Assembly: GCF_035222485.1 (NCBI RefSeq)
Contig: NC_085920.1
Location: 7,922,001-7,986,000, forward strand
DNA length: 64,000 nt
Origin: Podospora pseudoanserina
Taxonomy: Eukaryota; Ascomycota; Sordariomycetes; Sordariales; Podosporaceae
Direction: 5' to 3'
Shown: positions 10,380 to 22,610 of the stretch, in pieces
How the letters are laid out: each line of letters begins with the position of its first letter
How positions within the stretch are numbered: the first letter of the stretch is position 1
Made by a program: the position numbers and the translations under genes
Notes under the pieces: generated by a model
Told to the model about the DNA's origin: nothing
Seen by the model: the letters and a program-made list of their open reading frames with translations, nothing else
The model's database searches: none

Positions 10380-13059
10380 GTTGGACGATGCTGACGGGAG
10401 CAGGTAAGAGGGAGAATGATGAAAAGAGTGAAGCAACGCTTGAAAGTTGCAATGCTAGCAATGCAATGCGAAGGCTTTCAAGGTCGACTTCTGGGCTACC
10501 GGGCTGACTGGGCTGGCTGCTGCTGGGGAAAAGATGTGGGAGTAAGGGGAGCACAACCAGCGATATTTAAGATCATGGCGACCTGATCGTTCTTTGCAGG
10601 CCCACTCCGTATTCTGCTTCGGTGGTGTTGTCGGAATGGGGATCTGGAAGCCTGTTGGCGTGAGGAGAGCCGGGAGAGGCTTGCATCCTAAGCCACGCCC
10701 ACGCAGGTAGAGGCATGGCTTTGATGGCGATACGAAGTGACCATCCACTCACTCCACCCCTACATCATTTGTGTACGATCTAAAACTTCTCAACGGTAGT
10801 TCTGTCCCCTTCATGTAAGCAATCTTGAATTCGCAGAGAGCGAATGAGGTGAACAGCTCGGAACTAATCTCTACTGTGTATCATGTCATCTGCTCTCGAG
10901 ATCGCTGTCTTCAAATTGCCCATCAACGTAGTCTCTTCTCCAAAGCAGCATTCCGTGATTGATCTTTGAAGTGTCCGTATGGGCCAAGAAGGATACCGGC
11001 CAGTCACACAACAAACTTACAATGGATGCAAAAAGGAGCACCGTCCGTCCCATCGTTGCCCCGTGTTTCTTACGTCAGGGTCCAGCCATGGATGATGAAG
11101 GAGAGTCAACGTGCGAAAAGGATTCTGCATGCGAAGAGCCAGGAGCTTCGTAACTTCAAACCCCCCCCCCCCAAAAGCTCAGATAAGCTTTCTTCAACAG
11201 CGGTTCGGTTCGGTCCGGCCCCCTGCCAGTCCCGCCGTCAGTCCACTCCCTTGGCCATGGCAACCGCAGCAATCATCATCACTTCATCCCAACCTCGACT
11301 GTGGACTCGAACCAGATTTACGAGCAGCCCCCCGCTTGTTATCCTTGCTCCCTTCTCCCACAACCACCGGACTCCGTGAATACTTGACCAGAGTGGACCC
11401 AATACGCAGCGTAGGCAACTCCGGTCCACACTCTCGGTGATGGAAAGGTGATCTCACCTTGGACCAACGGGGTACCTAGGTGAGTGAGCACGCGATCGAC
11501 CGGATTCTCCCGGTGTATCCAGTTACATGAAACTAGAAAACCGCACCCCAAAACGCATTGTGGGGCTCCAGCTTCTTGTGAACACCGATGTAATGTGCCA
11601 TAATTCTCTTGTTGAAACCCGTTATCATACTCGAAGTTTACCATCGCTCATGACAAAATCAGGCTGGAACCTGTCCATCCCAACAAACCAGGGCAGTCTC
11701 TGGTCAAATCCCAATTGGCAATCCCAACCTGTCTTTGTATATACATGTTTCTCTCAGCGTTGTTCTTTTCGACCTGGTTGGCTCTATCTCAACTGAATCC
11801 CCATCTATCTTCGAGACCCGACTACCGCCTTCAGAATCCCACATTTACCCCCTCTGCAAATCCAAAGAAAACACCGCCGGGCTCGAGACACAAGTTTTTG
11901 TTTGGCACCATTGAGATAAGACAGCAGGTATCTCCCATGATAAGCATCACCCAAGTACCAAATAACCGTCCACCTGATCTGAGCACATCAACTTACCCCA
12001 GCTCAAGCGCGTTGCGGGCCATCACCTTGTCCAGCTCCCACTTTCGCTAGAAGTACCCTACCCAACCAAGACTCTCTTTTCCACACCATACCGTATCTGT
12101 CCCCGGCCATGGCCACCCTTTATTGTCATCCCGAAGCTCTTGGCGGAGATCCAGAGTGGTACATCCGGCCATCAAAATGTATAGATCTTTGCTCAAGGAT
12201 ACAACGAAAACGGGAGTCGGAACGGGTGGGCGATGCCAAGTTGCCCGGGTTGAGACGTCAGGACGCGAAGGGAAATATTGGGTATTTGTTGATATTAAAA
12301 CTACTAATGTGCTGCTCGCCGCGTCTCTCTGTCTTGTGACAAACCAAAGGATGTTTGTGGACTAAAGATGATAGACAGCCATCTTTCCCCAACCTGGACA
12401 GACTGTCAGGAGGCAGACATAACAAATTCTTTGTTAAGCCGTACACCAACAGCTCTCTCTCTATTCAATATTAATCGACGCATGAAAACAAAACTGGTAT
12501 AATAGGGTATTCTTTTTTCCCCGCCTCGGGTTCGTTTCGTTCGTTTGTTTGTGTATGTTCCAATTCCCCTCCCCACCTATCCGTTCCATCCCAATGCCTG
12601 CCCCTCCACCATTTTTTGAGCAACCAGAGCAGCAGCTGGCGAAACCATGCAACAGTAGACTCCCAACACCACCCCACAACTTTCCACTCTCTCACAACTC
12701 AGCCCCTCGCAAGTAAATGGGCAACCAAATAAGAAAAAAGAAGCGGGGGCTGGTTGCGAGGCGGTGACAGTAAAAAAAGGAAGGCACCGATGTATACGCA
12801 ACGGAGAAAGACATTTCGGAAAACCCGTCAATCCGAAAACAAAAAAAATGATCTCCCCAACGCCCACAATTAGTGTACCCTCCTAGTTTGCATTTCGCCC
12901 TCAAGCCAAAGCGGTAGTGTTGGTGATTGTGGGCCGGCCCTCGTCTATACCACTGTGCATTCTTCGCTCTGGCAACCATTGCCTTCCTGCCCGGGTCTTG
13001 TCGCTATAAAAGGAAAAAGGTATTTTTTGGCAAATATAACCAAGACAATCATCGCCACC
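10380..13059. other. 2.7-kb gene-free region
   Basis: This is the promoter of the secreted repeat gene at its left end, with an AT-rich TATA-like element (ATATTTAA) near 10563. The 3' flank of the ceramide synthase gene lies at its right. A run of 12 C residues lies at 11161-11172. Open frames of up to about 137 codons overlap each other, have poor composition and lack domain features, so I do not call them genes. Confidence 0.45.
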
Positions 13060-14683
13060 TTAGTCAACCTGCTTCTCGCAACCGATTCGTCCGAGGAGTT
13101 CCTTACGGTCGCTGTGACCAGGCAAGCTGACTCCTGTTGCCGTTGTTGACCTTTTGCCGCGGGCCACCCTCCTCTCCCAGCTCTTCAGGTCGATTTCGTC
13201 CGCGCCAACTTCCTCCTCAAGCGGCTGCGCCTCCTCGTAAACATACTCATCCAGATCCTCGAGATCATCTGCTTCGTCATCACTTCGCGTGTCCTCGGCG
13301 CTGCCTCCCTTGATCACTTTAATGGCAACTCGTATGATTAGATAAAACCACATCACGGTCAGAATCTGGAGGAAAAACAGCATGCCGAAGAATCCGTTCC
13401 GGAAGTTGTGGTTGAAGCAGACTGGTGCATCGGTATCCCAGAGCGGTCTCGCAATATAAAGCCAGGTGTCGTTGGCGGGTGGCGGGTGCGGTCCGTCAAG
13501 TTCGCGCCCATAGAAGCAGCCGTTCATGTAGATCAGGGTATGAGCCCAGACGGAGTAGATGGCCATCGGAAAGAATATGTGTCGCGCGATGAACCATGTG
13601 ACCATGAAGACAGCAAACATGACATCGCAAATCGTCTTGTAACCCAGATATTTCAGACACTTGGCGAACTAAGGGGTTTGGTTAGCAGACAAGAACATAA
13701 TCAGGGGGTGCCGAGGCGTCACGACAACACATACGGGAAGGAAAATGTCCACCACATCCATCAGAACCAGAATGAGATTGCCCACGCGCGTGTGTCCCTC
13801 TCTGTAAGCAGCATAAATCAAGGTGCTTGTAACGATGTGGTGGGAAAACATTTGCCAGTGGTCCTTGCGACGCTCCTCGATGTTGATAACAATGAGTAGC
13901 TGCAGGTAGAAAGACAGCTGTGCCAGGGTGTAGGCCTTCATGAGCCCATCCATTTCACGATTCGGCCATTCTTTCCAAAGATCGTGGAGGCTCAGATAGT
14001 AGGTAGATGTCCGGTAGATGTACTGTGCCATCGTGTCAGCACGCCTCACTTCAACGACAGAAACGAAAAGTAATTTTGACACATACCACTCCCAGGGGCC
14101 AGAAGAAAGAATAGTAGACCAACAACCAGCCTTGTTCGCTGAATCTTACAATGTCTTTCTTCTTATGAACTCCCTTAGCCTTGGCAAACGGAGCCAGCAC
14201 GTATTCCATTATCCCAGCCCTCAAGCCCGTCAACACCACGATGAAGAAAGCGATGAGGTACCAATCGTCGCCACCGAGGAAGTATTTCCCTGTATTCTGG
14301 TTGTAATACGAGAGCGTAAAGAACTTGGATGTGTACTCGCGCGCGCGGGGCATGCTGTGGGCCAGGAAGAGGAGGGCGACGAGATTGCAGGAGAGTCCTG
14401 TGGAAGTCAGCTTGAGATCTAAAGACCTAGATACGAAGTATGGGAACTGACCAATCTGATTGGCAACAAACCACCGGGCAAGACCTTTCAGAGCCCCATC
14501 ATCCTTTCGCTTGGGTCGACGAACAAGCACCTTGTTGCCGTTTCTTTGCATATATAGGGGCACGTTCAAACTGTTGGGCTTGCCGTTACTCCGCGGTGCT
14601 GTCTGCGGCAGGCCAACAGAGGTGACTTGGGTATCGTGCTGGTCGGGGCCATCTTGGGAAATAGGGGCCGGGAGGTTGCTCAT
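13060..14683 (-). CDS. lag1: Ceramide synthase (Lag1/Lac1 family, TLC domain)
   Basis: Four exons (14683-14452, 14397-14087, 14022-13735, 13668-13060) join in phase to 479 residues. The TLC domain holds several hydrophobic segments and the Lag1 motif: DHWQMFSHHIVTS with the catalytic-site His pair, then HTRVGNLILVLMDVVD. Ceramide synthases N-acylate sphingoid bases with acyl-CoA in the ER membrane. The C-terminus is an acidic stretch (..RSDDEADDLEDLDEYVYEE..), a common Lag1 tail. The ATG at 14681-14683 (MSNLPAP) is the first in frame. The frame stays open upstream but has no ATG, so an extra 5' exon cannot be excluded. Fungi usually have two paralogues with different acyl-chain preference; which one this is cannot be decided here. 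Confidence 0.92.
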
Positions 14684-16216
14684 GGTGTACTGAGCGACGG
14701 CCGGACCGCCAATTGACCGTCTGGGAGACGAGCTGATGGAGTAGCACGATGTTGTTGAAGATTCGTCGCGATCGAGGCCACCGACTTTTACTTGAGCCGT
14801 GCCGGCTGGATACAAGCCGTCCGTCGGGCGTGTTGGGCACGGTGAAGCCGGTCGAACAAGAGGCGCGAGAGTGTCGTCGGTCCAGCTGTCACCACGCGGT
14901 GCTCAGAGCAGGTGCGGGACGGGGTTGAAAGCTGAGAGGCAGGAAGGGACACCACCAGATTGGGAAATAAAAGAAAACGAGGACGCCGTCAATCACCAAC
15001 AGCAAGACGATAGAGACGACAGCAAAAACGAACGACGAGCTGCCTCTTGAAACCAATCCAGTCCAATCCAATGGGACAATTGGCAAAAGACAACGGCAGC
15101 GGTAGCGAACGACGGGCAGGGAGCAGTTCCACACTCCACCCCGTTTGGCGGTTTGACCAAAATGTTGAATTTGGGCTGGACTGAGCCCAGCCAGCCCCAA
15201 AGGCGGTGGACATGCACTGTGCGCGCTCACGGCAAGCTTTCTGCTGTGAGCTTTCTTCCAGGGGTAGGGGCCCCGGCACCATAAACTCCAAGCGCACCTT
15301 GCTGGATTGGGAAAGGCGGGGATGGTGGAAGCAGGGTGAGCACTGACCGTAGATCAGCTCTGTTCTCCTTTTTCTTGCTTTCTTCAAACATGTTTTTTTT
15401 TTTTTGCTGGTGACAGATGCAGCACGAAAACTCCTATTCAACTGAATGTCTAGCTCAAGACAACGCTCGAGCTTTTCTATTTGAAAGATCTGTGACACCG
15501 TCTGTACACCCAAGATCGGGTCAGGGGAACAGCTGTTGCACGACAACTAATCAGAGGGGGTCCGTAGAGGGTTACACAGTTCAGGGACCTCAACCCCACC
15601 ATCTTTCGAGCGCGGGGTGGTCTGCTGCATCTCATCGTCCAATTGTTGCATGTGTCCCCTTTCCGCACTGTGGTTGGATCTTTTTGTTTATTGCTCGCCG
15701 GCCAGTGTTGGGCGCACATTCGAAAGCTCCTGTCAGAGAACTGGAAAGCTTGTCAAGCTCACACCTAGGAATAACCCACAGCTTCGAAAGTTGCCGAATA
15801 CAGATCCTTGAAAGCAGCAAACAATGGCCTGTCCAATCACTGACTATATTTTCCCCAAGTCTTTGGCCGCGCTTCCTATCAAGCAACCAATCGGTTTGCC
15901 CACCATCCCCTGAAGGCAGGAATTTCAACATCAAAAAATAGGGGTTGATGAAACCCAAATGATCAGACAGCTCAAGCTTCGCGTGACACCTGATTTGTGG
16001 GGATTCTCATTCGCTGGCGCCCGGTGCTTAAAGTTGGCGCCAAGCTCGGCTGGACCCTAACCCGGGCTTTCTGTTTTCTTTGGTGCTTGGCACGGGCCAG
16101 CAAGGTTGTTGCAGCCTCGTCTAGTTTCCAGCCAATGTTTTCCCAATCAAATGCTCAGCCTTCTCTTCCAGCACGACCACTGCCCTCAAACCACATCCAA
16201 CCACGCCTCCCAAAAA
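14684..16216. other. Divergent intergenic region between ceramide synthase and ist3
   Basis: This 1.5 kb must hold both promoters, as the flanking genes are transcribed away from each other. A T run lies near 15391. An open upstream extension of the ist3 frame begins at 16106, but the family start is at 16217. No separate gene is supported. Confidence 0.45.
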
Positions 16217-17371
16217 ATGAACCAAATACGCGCCATTCAAGCGCTCAATAAAAAGGAGCTTGAAAACGGGATCCCCCCCTCTGCCTCCTGGCACACCGAC
16301 TATCGCGACACAGCCTTCGTCTACTTTGGCGGCCTTCCCTACGAGCTCACCGAAGGCGACGTCATCACCATCTTCAGCCAGTACGGCGAGCCGACCTTTC
16401 TCAAGCTCGTCCGCGACAAGGAAACAGGTAAATCAAAGGGCTTTGGGTGGCTCAAGTACGAAGACCAGCGGAGCACCGACTTGGCGGTGGATAATCTGGG
16501 GGGCGCGGAGATTGCGGGGAGGCTGATCAGGGTTGATCATGCGCGGTACAAGGCGAGGGACGATGAGGACTTGGAGGAGTGCAAGGTTGGGTGGGAGGAT
16601 GTCATGAGGCGGGAGAGGTTGGAGAAGGGCCTGCCGAGTGAGGATGAGGACGGTACGGACGAGGATGAGGATGAGGATGACAAGCCCAGGAGGGCGATGC
16701 TCAAGGAGGAGAGAGAATTGCAGCTGCTTATTCAGGATCATGACGATGACGACCCGATGAAGGATTTTTTGATTGAGGAGAAGAAAAAGGAGGTGGATGA
16801 GGCCCTAAGGAGGGAGAAGAAGAAGGAGGAGAAACATAACCGGAAACACAGGGAGCGTAGAGAGAAGGACAAGGATAGGGAGCATCGCCACCGCTCGCAC
16901 AAATCCAAGCGTGACGAGGATGAGCGAGAGGACAGACACCAGGACCGCAGGCAAGAACGCATCGAGGACGACCCAGACCGGAAGCGCCGAAGAGATATGT
17001 CACCCTCTGGTGGGAACGACAAAGAGAAGGGCCGTGATAGTAGGAGGGATGGCCATCGGGACGAAGCACGTCGCATCAGTGACCGGCGTGATAGAGACGT
17101 CAAACGCGACAGAGATGTCAGGCGCGACAGAGATGACAGGCGGGATAGAGATGACAGGCGGGATAGAGATGACAGGCGGGATAGAGACGACGGGCGTGAT
17201 CGAGATGACCGGCCCGACCGAGGCCGAGACAGGGTCGATGAGCGCCGTCCCAGAGACGATCGAGGAGATGGTGATGATCGAAGAAAGGACCGTGACAGGC
17301 GTCATCGTGATGATGACGACCGCAGACGGCGCAGGAGTCGGAGCAGATCCCCACGCCCGAGTAGAGATTGA
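16217..17371 (+). CDS. ist3: RES complex / U2 snRNP protein Ist3 (Snu17, RBMX2)
   Basis: A single exon of 384 residues. It starts MNQIRAIQALNKKELE, the typical Ist3 N-terminus, and carries one RRM (about residues 30-115) with RNP2 AFVYFGGLPY and RNP1 KSKGFGWLKYED. After the RRM comes the family segment VDHARYKARDD..WEDVMRRERLEKGLP. Ist3 joins Bud13 and Pml1 in the RES complex that helps the activated spliceosome and nuclear pre-mRNA retention. The second half is an acidic stretch followed by a long RD/RE/K-rich tail with a DRDDRR repeat, ending RRRSRSRSPRPSRD. This tail is much longer than in yeast but common in filamentous fungi. The ATG at 16217 is chosen over the upstream in-frame codon at 16106 because the family start is there. 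Confidence 0.92.
   Translation: MNQIRAIQALNKKELENGIPPSASWHTDYRDTAFVYFGGLPYELTEGDVITIFSQYGEPTFLKLVRDKETGKSKGFGWLKYEDQRSTDLAVDNLGGAEIAGRLIRVDHARYKARDDEDLEECKVGWEDVMRRERLEKGLPSEDEDGTDEDEDEDDKPRRAMLKEERELQLLIQDHDDDDPMKDFLIEEKKKEVDEALRREKKKEEKHNRKHRERREKDKDREHRHRSHKSKRDEDEREDRHQDRRQERIEDDPDRKRRRDMSPSGGNDKEKGRDSRRDGHRDEARRISDRRDRDVKRDRDVRRDRDDRRDRDDRRDRDDRRDRDDGRDRDDRPDRGRDRVDERRPRDDRGDGDDRRKDRDRRHRDDDDRRRRRSRSRSPRPSRD
17086..17230 (+). repeat. 18-bp tandem repeat coding DRDDRR
   Basis: Within ist3 the unit GATAGAGATGACAGGCGG and close variants recur with 18-bp period about seven times. This gives an Arg/Asp dipeptide tract typical of splicing-factor tails. Copies at the edges are more diverged. 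Confidence 0.85.
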
Positions 17372-17671
17372 ATGGAGCCCTGGATACTGACAGGAGACCC
17401 AAGTGTGTTGGTCATTGAAGAAGTGCAACGAGTTGATAAAGATACCCAAGCCATGTTAATACAAAACTACACATTGAACCAGCCGCTAATGTTTGCTGGA
17501 GAATGATGCCATCAAGTAAAATGCCAAATAAACGCCTGCTGTTGAGCCCAAATTCCTGCCGCTGATAGCCTGCCCCCTTCCCATAATTCCATGTAAACCA
17601 TACCCCCTAAACAAGCAATGCCACCCACACTAACGCCGCGCCAAAAGGTCAATACGTCGAGTAGTCCCCTC

Positions 17672-19093
17672 CTAGTCCGCGAGATATCTCTTCCAGCCCG
17701 CCTTTGCTAGAGAACGTTTGCCCCCTCCCTCATCCTTGATGATAAACTTTTCCCAACGAGCGTCAGTGCCAGCTCCAACTACCAGCAGCGAAGTGTCGTC
17801 AAGCCAACCAATAACCCCTTTTGGCAGCCTCATAGTCCCAAGTGTTGAGCTCTCTGTGAGAAGCTGGTTCGCACTAGAGGGTTCATCACCCGCCTCGAAG
17901 GGGTGTGTGGCAAAGGAATAAGCATCCTTGACGAATCGAGGCATTAAAGGGATCTTGGACAAAATCCCCCATTTCCCTTGATCATTCGCTGTTTCCGGCG
18001 CCCCGTCCTCACCCTGGCCACCCAATCTCTTTCCTTTCGGCATGTCGAAGACATGTAGAGTGGACTTGTCCGATGTGCAAGCGAGCATAGTCCCAGATGG
18101 GTTGAACGCAAGAGAAAAGATAGCTGCTGGATCGATTCCTCTGCGAAGTTCAGCTATCTTGGCGCAGGTCCTGGTTGAGAATACTCGAATCAACGTTCCC
18201 TATGTTCCAAGTTAGCAAGCGAACACCGCAGCCAATGCCTTGAAAATTAAAAGCCACTTACGGTCTCGCTAGCAGTTGCTATAAGCTCGCCATCCAAACT
18301 CAGCTGAAGGGCTCGAATGGCCGCTGTGTGGGCCGGGATGATGCTCACGTTTGACGTAGCAATCTCAACCACTTGCACCTGCCCGGCACTTCGGCCTGGG
18401 AATGCGATGATTCTGGATGACATGCGGCAAAGCCCCAGTGGATTGTTGGCCGTCTCGTAGGCTGTGATGAACGAAGGCGGTTTGGCAAACTTGTATAGCC
18501 GGACACTGTTCTGTAGCACCACGACTATCCGTTCCTTAGACAACTGAGTGCCCCTCACAGGTGTCAACGCGCTGATATCGAGAGCGGACTTGCTCCTACC
18601 CTCGTCCCAGAGGATCAGCTTGTTGGCAGCAAACTTTGGCTTCCTACCCCCACCGACGATGCCCAGATAGTTAGCCTTGCCCATCATCTGAACCAGCCCA
18701 ACACCCGCGTTGAATTCTGCTCAGGCTCATAGTCAGTCTTCAAAGGGTCAAAAAACGCACACGCAAGACTGATAAGGAAAGACATACCGCGTGCTGTGGT
18801 CTGCGTGCATGTTTCCGAGCTAAAGACTTGTCATTGTTAGCGCTGTTGCACAAAGTAGTCAAGTCCAATGGTCGAGTTCAGAGGGAGTGCCATCATCTTC
18901 TTGTGTTACAGGAGAGTCGAGAAATGGGTGGAGCACAGTTGATGGGTAGCTCAACGACTCTCAAGACACAGGTAAAGCACTTACTCCGAAACCCTGTATT
19001 CAGCCCGACAGCAAAACAGCTGCAATCGTCATTAAATGTTATCGAGAGAACCAGTGGAAGGCTGGTTGTCTCGAGAGGCGGTCGAGTATTCAT
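17672..19093 (-). CDS. hsv2: PROPPIN WD-repeat protein, Hsv2/WIPI3-4 type
   Basis: Four exons (19093-18985, 18826-18788, 18716-18262, 18199-17672) join in phase to 376 residues. The predicted join ..GFRIFSSETCTQTTAREFN.. then GVGLVQMMGKANYLGIVGGG matches the PROPPIN blade 1-2 region. Later ..RTCAKIAELRRGIDPAAI carries the phosphoinositide-binding motif as LRRG instead of the more usual FRRG; LRRG occurs in Hsv2-type proteins. Then follow SLAFNPSGTMLACTSDKSTLHVF and a C-terminal blade. PROPPINs bind PI3P/PI(3,5)P2 on endosomes and autophagic membranes; Hsv2 acts in micronucleophagy and selective autophagy. Exon 2 is only 39 nt. Atg18 proper is less likely because of the short length and LRRG. 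Confidence 0.88.
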
Positions 19094-20183
19094 GACAGTC
19101 CCGATTGCCCCGAACCGATGCCGGGGGGTGGTTGCTGATGAAGGTCGGTGCCGAGCAGGATGAGACAAATATGAGCGGATGCAGTGCCGGTCAAAGCTTG
19201 ATTACGAAAACGAGATAAGAAAAACAAACGGCAACTGACAACGTCGAGATAGATGGATGACGAGGTGTTGTTGTTGCTATCCGTAAACAGGTTGGGCTTG
19301 GCGCTTTGAGTGTGTCAGCTGCACTCCGGCTGCTCCTGAGGTTGTTGGATGAAGGAGTTCCAGAGAGCCACGCCTGGCAGCGGCCACTTATACGATCTTT
19401 TAACAGGCGAGGTTGACCCAAGTCTGTACAAAAGCTTCCTGTTTCATGTCCTGTCCAAAATTCACCATTGGCGGAGAGCTGGAACGCAGAAGTGAGTTTT
19501 GCAATCTCAAAGACAGTCACCAGCTTCAACTCCAACTGCGCCAACAACGCAATCGCTGATGCTGAGACCATTGAGACAACAGGACTGGGTGAAATCGAGA
19601 CACGAGGCCTTGCCAGCCGTTCCCAGCTGTTGCCTGCCTATGAAATGTCCGGGTGGGGAATCTGGAGTCCCGAGGAAGGGGCGCTTCCACCTGGGGATTT
19701 GGAGCGCGCCTTTCCCAGACAGGGCTAGCGCCATGTCATGAACGGGCAACCCCTGAGATTTGCGGGCTGGGGCGGCTGGTCATTACTGCTCCTGTGCTGG
19801 GTTGACAGCTCTGGCTGTTAGTGGGCGGTGGTTCTCACTCACTGCCAGAGCCAGAAGTGCTCCGTGCTGAAACTCCTGGGCTCCTGCTGCGGTAGCACCC
19901 GCAACAATTTTGTGAAATTGGCATTTTCCGCCTCGATGCCCATCCCGGCCCTTCTCCTTTTCCCAACCCGAACCGTGATCATCCTCGCCGTCGTCCCATT
20001 CCTCGACTCCGACGACGCTTGTTGATTCTACACAAGCATTCATTCGAGAGTCCGCCTTTTTGGTGCCTGGATACGCCCAATCGTCTATTAATTCTATTCT
20101 TGATTGCCTGTTGAGCGCTCTGTCGAAGGTCGGCGCTAGTTTTACCCGTGTTTCCATACAAGTCGCGACTCCACACCAATATC
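19094..20183. other. Divergent intergenic region between hsv2 and cdc11
   Basis: About 1.1 kb with promoters for both flanking genes. Small open frames show no domain features, and none is called a gene. Confidence 0.45.
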
Positions 20184-21873
20184 ATGTCTTCTCCAGCCGT
20201 ACGTCTGCCTTTCCCTGTCCATCCAGCTTCCTCAGTGAAGCCCATAACCCTTCGCATCCTTCGCCCGCAACACAGCTCTCCGCAACCCGCATTTCGCACG
20301 TGTGGCAGACCTCAAAACACCCGTTTACACCGAACCTGCATAACTTCACAGCTATGGTTGGAGCTAACAACACGTTGTTTGGCATTGAGCAGAAGATGAT
20401 CCGCCGAAAGAAGAACGTCAAGAAGGGTATCCAGTTCTGCCTGATGGTCTGCGGTGCCTCGGGAACTGGTAAGTAAACAAACATCAGCTACAAGGCCGTC
20501 ATGTTTGGCCATGCTCTTGCGCGCACGTGTTGCTGACTGCGCTGGTGATTCTTCTAGGCCGTACTACCTTTGTCAACACCCTCTGCGGCAAGCCCGTCCT
20601 TGGCCACAAGGAATCGGATGACCCGTCTACTGCGCACGTCGAGGATGGCGTCAAGATCAAGCCCGTCACCGTCGGTATGCAACCCCTCCCCTCCTCAGGA
20701 CGAGAACCTGAGGCACGGATAAGCCAGCATCTAACAGTGGATAGAGCTTGAGTTGGATGAGGAGGGAACGCGCATTTCTCTTACCATCGTCGACACACCG
20801 GGCTTTGGCGACCAGATTGACAATGAGGCCAGGTAGGTGCTCCAAAGCCCGTGGCAGACAAGACAAGACCGCGTGCTAACTGGTTGGGTACAAACAGCTT
20901 TGCCGAGATCGTTGGGTACTTGGAGAGGCAATACGATGACATTCTTGCGGAGGAGTCGCGTATCAAGCGTAATCCCCGTTTCAGAGACAACCGCATCCAC
21001 GCCATGCTTTACTTCATCACCCCGACCGGCCATGGGTAATTTATCCTCTGCTCTCAACTTGGGCCTGAATACCCTGCTAACATACGCGCTAGCCTCCGCG
21101 AGCTTGATATCGAGCTCATGAAGCGCCTTGCCCCCAGGGTCAACGTCATCCCCGTTATTGGCCGGGCCGACTCGCTTACTCCCGCCGAACTCGCAGAGAC
21201 GAAGAAGCTTGTGATGGAGGATATCGAACACTACCGTATTCCCGTTTACAACTTTCCTTACGATATTGAGGAGGACGATGAGGACACAGTGGAGGAGAAC
21301 GCCGAGCTCAGAGGTCTTATGCCATTCGCTATTGTCGGATCGGAAGACATCATCGAGATCGGAGGTCGCCAGGTTCGCGCCCGCCAGTACCCTTGGGGTG
21401 TCGTCGAGGTTGACAACCCGCGTCACTCCGATTTCCTGGCTATCCGGTCCGCGCTTCTCCACAGCCACCTTGCTGACTTGAAGGAAATCACCCACGATTT
21501 CCTCTACGAAAACTACCGTACCGAGAAGCTCAGTAAGAGCGTCGAGGGTGGTGCTGGGGTGTAAGTTAATGCGTATGCTTTTGTGGTGAGATACATACTA
21601 ATCAACTGCAGCGACTCTTCGATGAACCCTGAGGACCTTGCGTCACAGTCTGTTCGCCTCAAGGAGGAACAGCTGCGCCGTGAGGAGGAGAAGCTCCGCG
21701 AAATCGAGGTCAAGGTTCAACGCGAGATCAACGAGAAGCGCCAGGAGCTCCTGGCCCGCGAATCCCAGCTCCGCGAGATCGAGGCCCGGATGCAGCGCGA
21801 GGCTGCCGCTGCGGCTGCCGCCCAACAAGGGACTCCTTCCAACCACTCGGAGCCCAATGGCAACCCAGAGTAA
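20184..21873 (+). CDS. cdc11: Septin Cdc11/AspA
   Basis: Seven exons (20184-20202, 20352-20468, 20558-20674, 20745-20832, 20898-21035, 21093-21560, 21612-21873) give 402 residues. The P-loop reads GASGTGRTTF across an exon join, the switch region is DTPGFGDQ, and the G4 box is GRADSLT (septins have xKAD; here RAD). The N-terminal RRKKNVKKGIQF and the NTLC after the P-loop point to the Cdc11 class. A charged C-terminal coiled coil (..RREEEKLREIEVKVQREINEK..) follows. Septins polymerise at septa and hyphal tips. The 3' joins are strong. The first intron uses a weak donor (GTCTGC), and without it the product would start at the ATG at 20354 (MVGANNTLFG). Confidence 0.9.
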
Positions 21874-22610
21874 ACCCCATGATGGTATCAGGTTATCGAA
21901 GTTTCACGGCTGTCATACCGATATGGCGAAACTTCGAAACTTCCTAGGCGACCTGATCTTTCTGTGCAGGCGTTGGTTCTTCTGTTGTGTTTAGAGACAA
22001 AATATTCCCCCCCCCGCTGCTTCTGCAATTTCTTTTTTTTACCAAGACGATACTAGCTCCAGCCCAAGGCCATGAATGTGACGAGAAACAGAGGACGATG
22101 GAGCACGCCCGCAATGGCAGTGACGAAGAGCGACTGGAAAAGGGGTGCGTGATAGGCTGGCGGAAAGGGCACAGGGTTCACGCGGAAGTCATCAAGGGAA
22201 GGGATAGATGGTGTCGGCTGGATATCAGATTAGGTGACGAGGTCAAGATTTGGTAGTTCTCTTTTTGGTTCCAGCCGACGCCATAACCAGGGGGTGAGGC
22301 AACGGAAGCATGGGCCCCGTAATGCAGAGGAGGGAGGGTTCATTGGGAGGTGGCCAGGCTGTTGTTCTTTCCGTCACGTCTGTCAGCATCAGCTTGCTGG
22401 TTATACCCTGAGTCGGCCACTTACTATCTGACTCGCTTTATTTTCCTTTTTTTCTACTATTGGACTTCTAATGCAGATATCACCTAAATTAAGTTTTCAT
22501 CTCGACGATTTGTACTCTCTTAACAACGCTGACTATCCACCCCTCTTCGCTGTGTGTGATTTACAAATACGAGAAAACCAATGCCCAATCCGCCAAACAC
22601 CTCAACCTCT
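21874..22610. other. Convergent intergenic region cdc11 / rnh1
   Basis: This is the 3' flank of both neighbouring genes. A run of C residues lies near 22008 and a T run near 22027. The open frames lack coding character. Confidence 0.45.

Noticed and set aside
10966-11440. Overlapping frames of 109-137 codons
   Set aside because: They overlap in several phases, include a homopolymer C tract and show no protein-like pattern.
14684-14815. 44-residue N-terminal extension of ceramide synthase
   Set aside because: The apparent start at 14815 is a TTG. The first ATG in frame is at 14683.
16106-16216. 37-residue N-terminal extension of Ist3
   Set aside because: The family N-terminus (MNQIRAIQALNKKE) begins at 16217, and the extension has leader-like composition.
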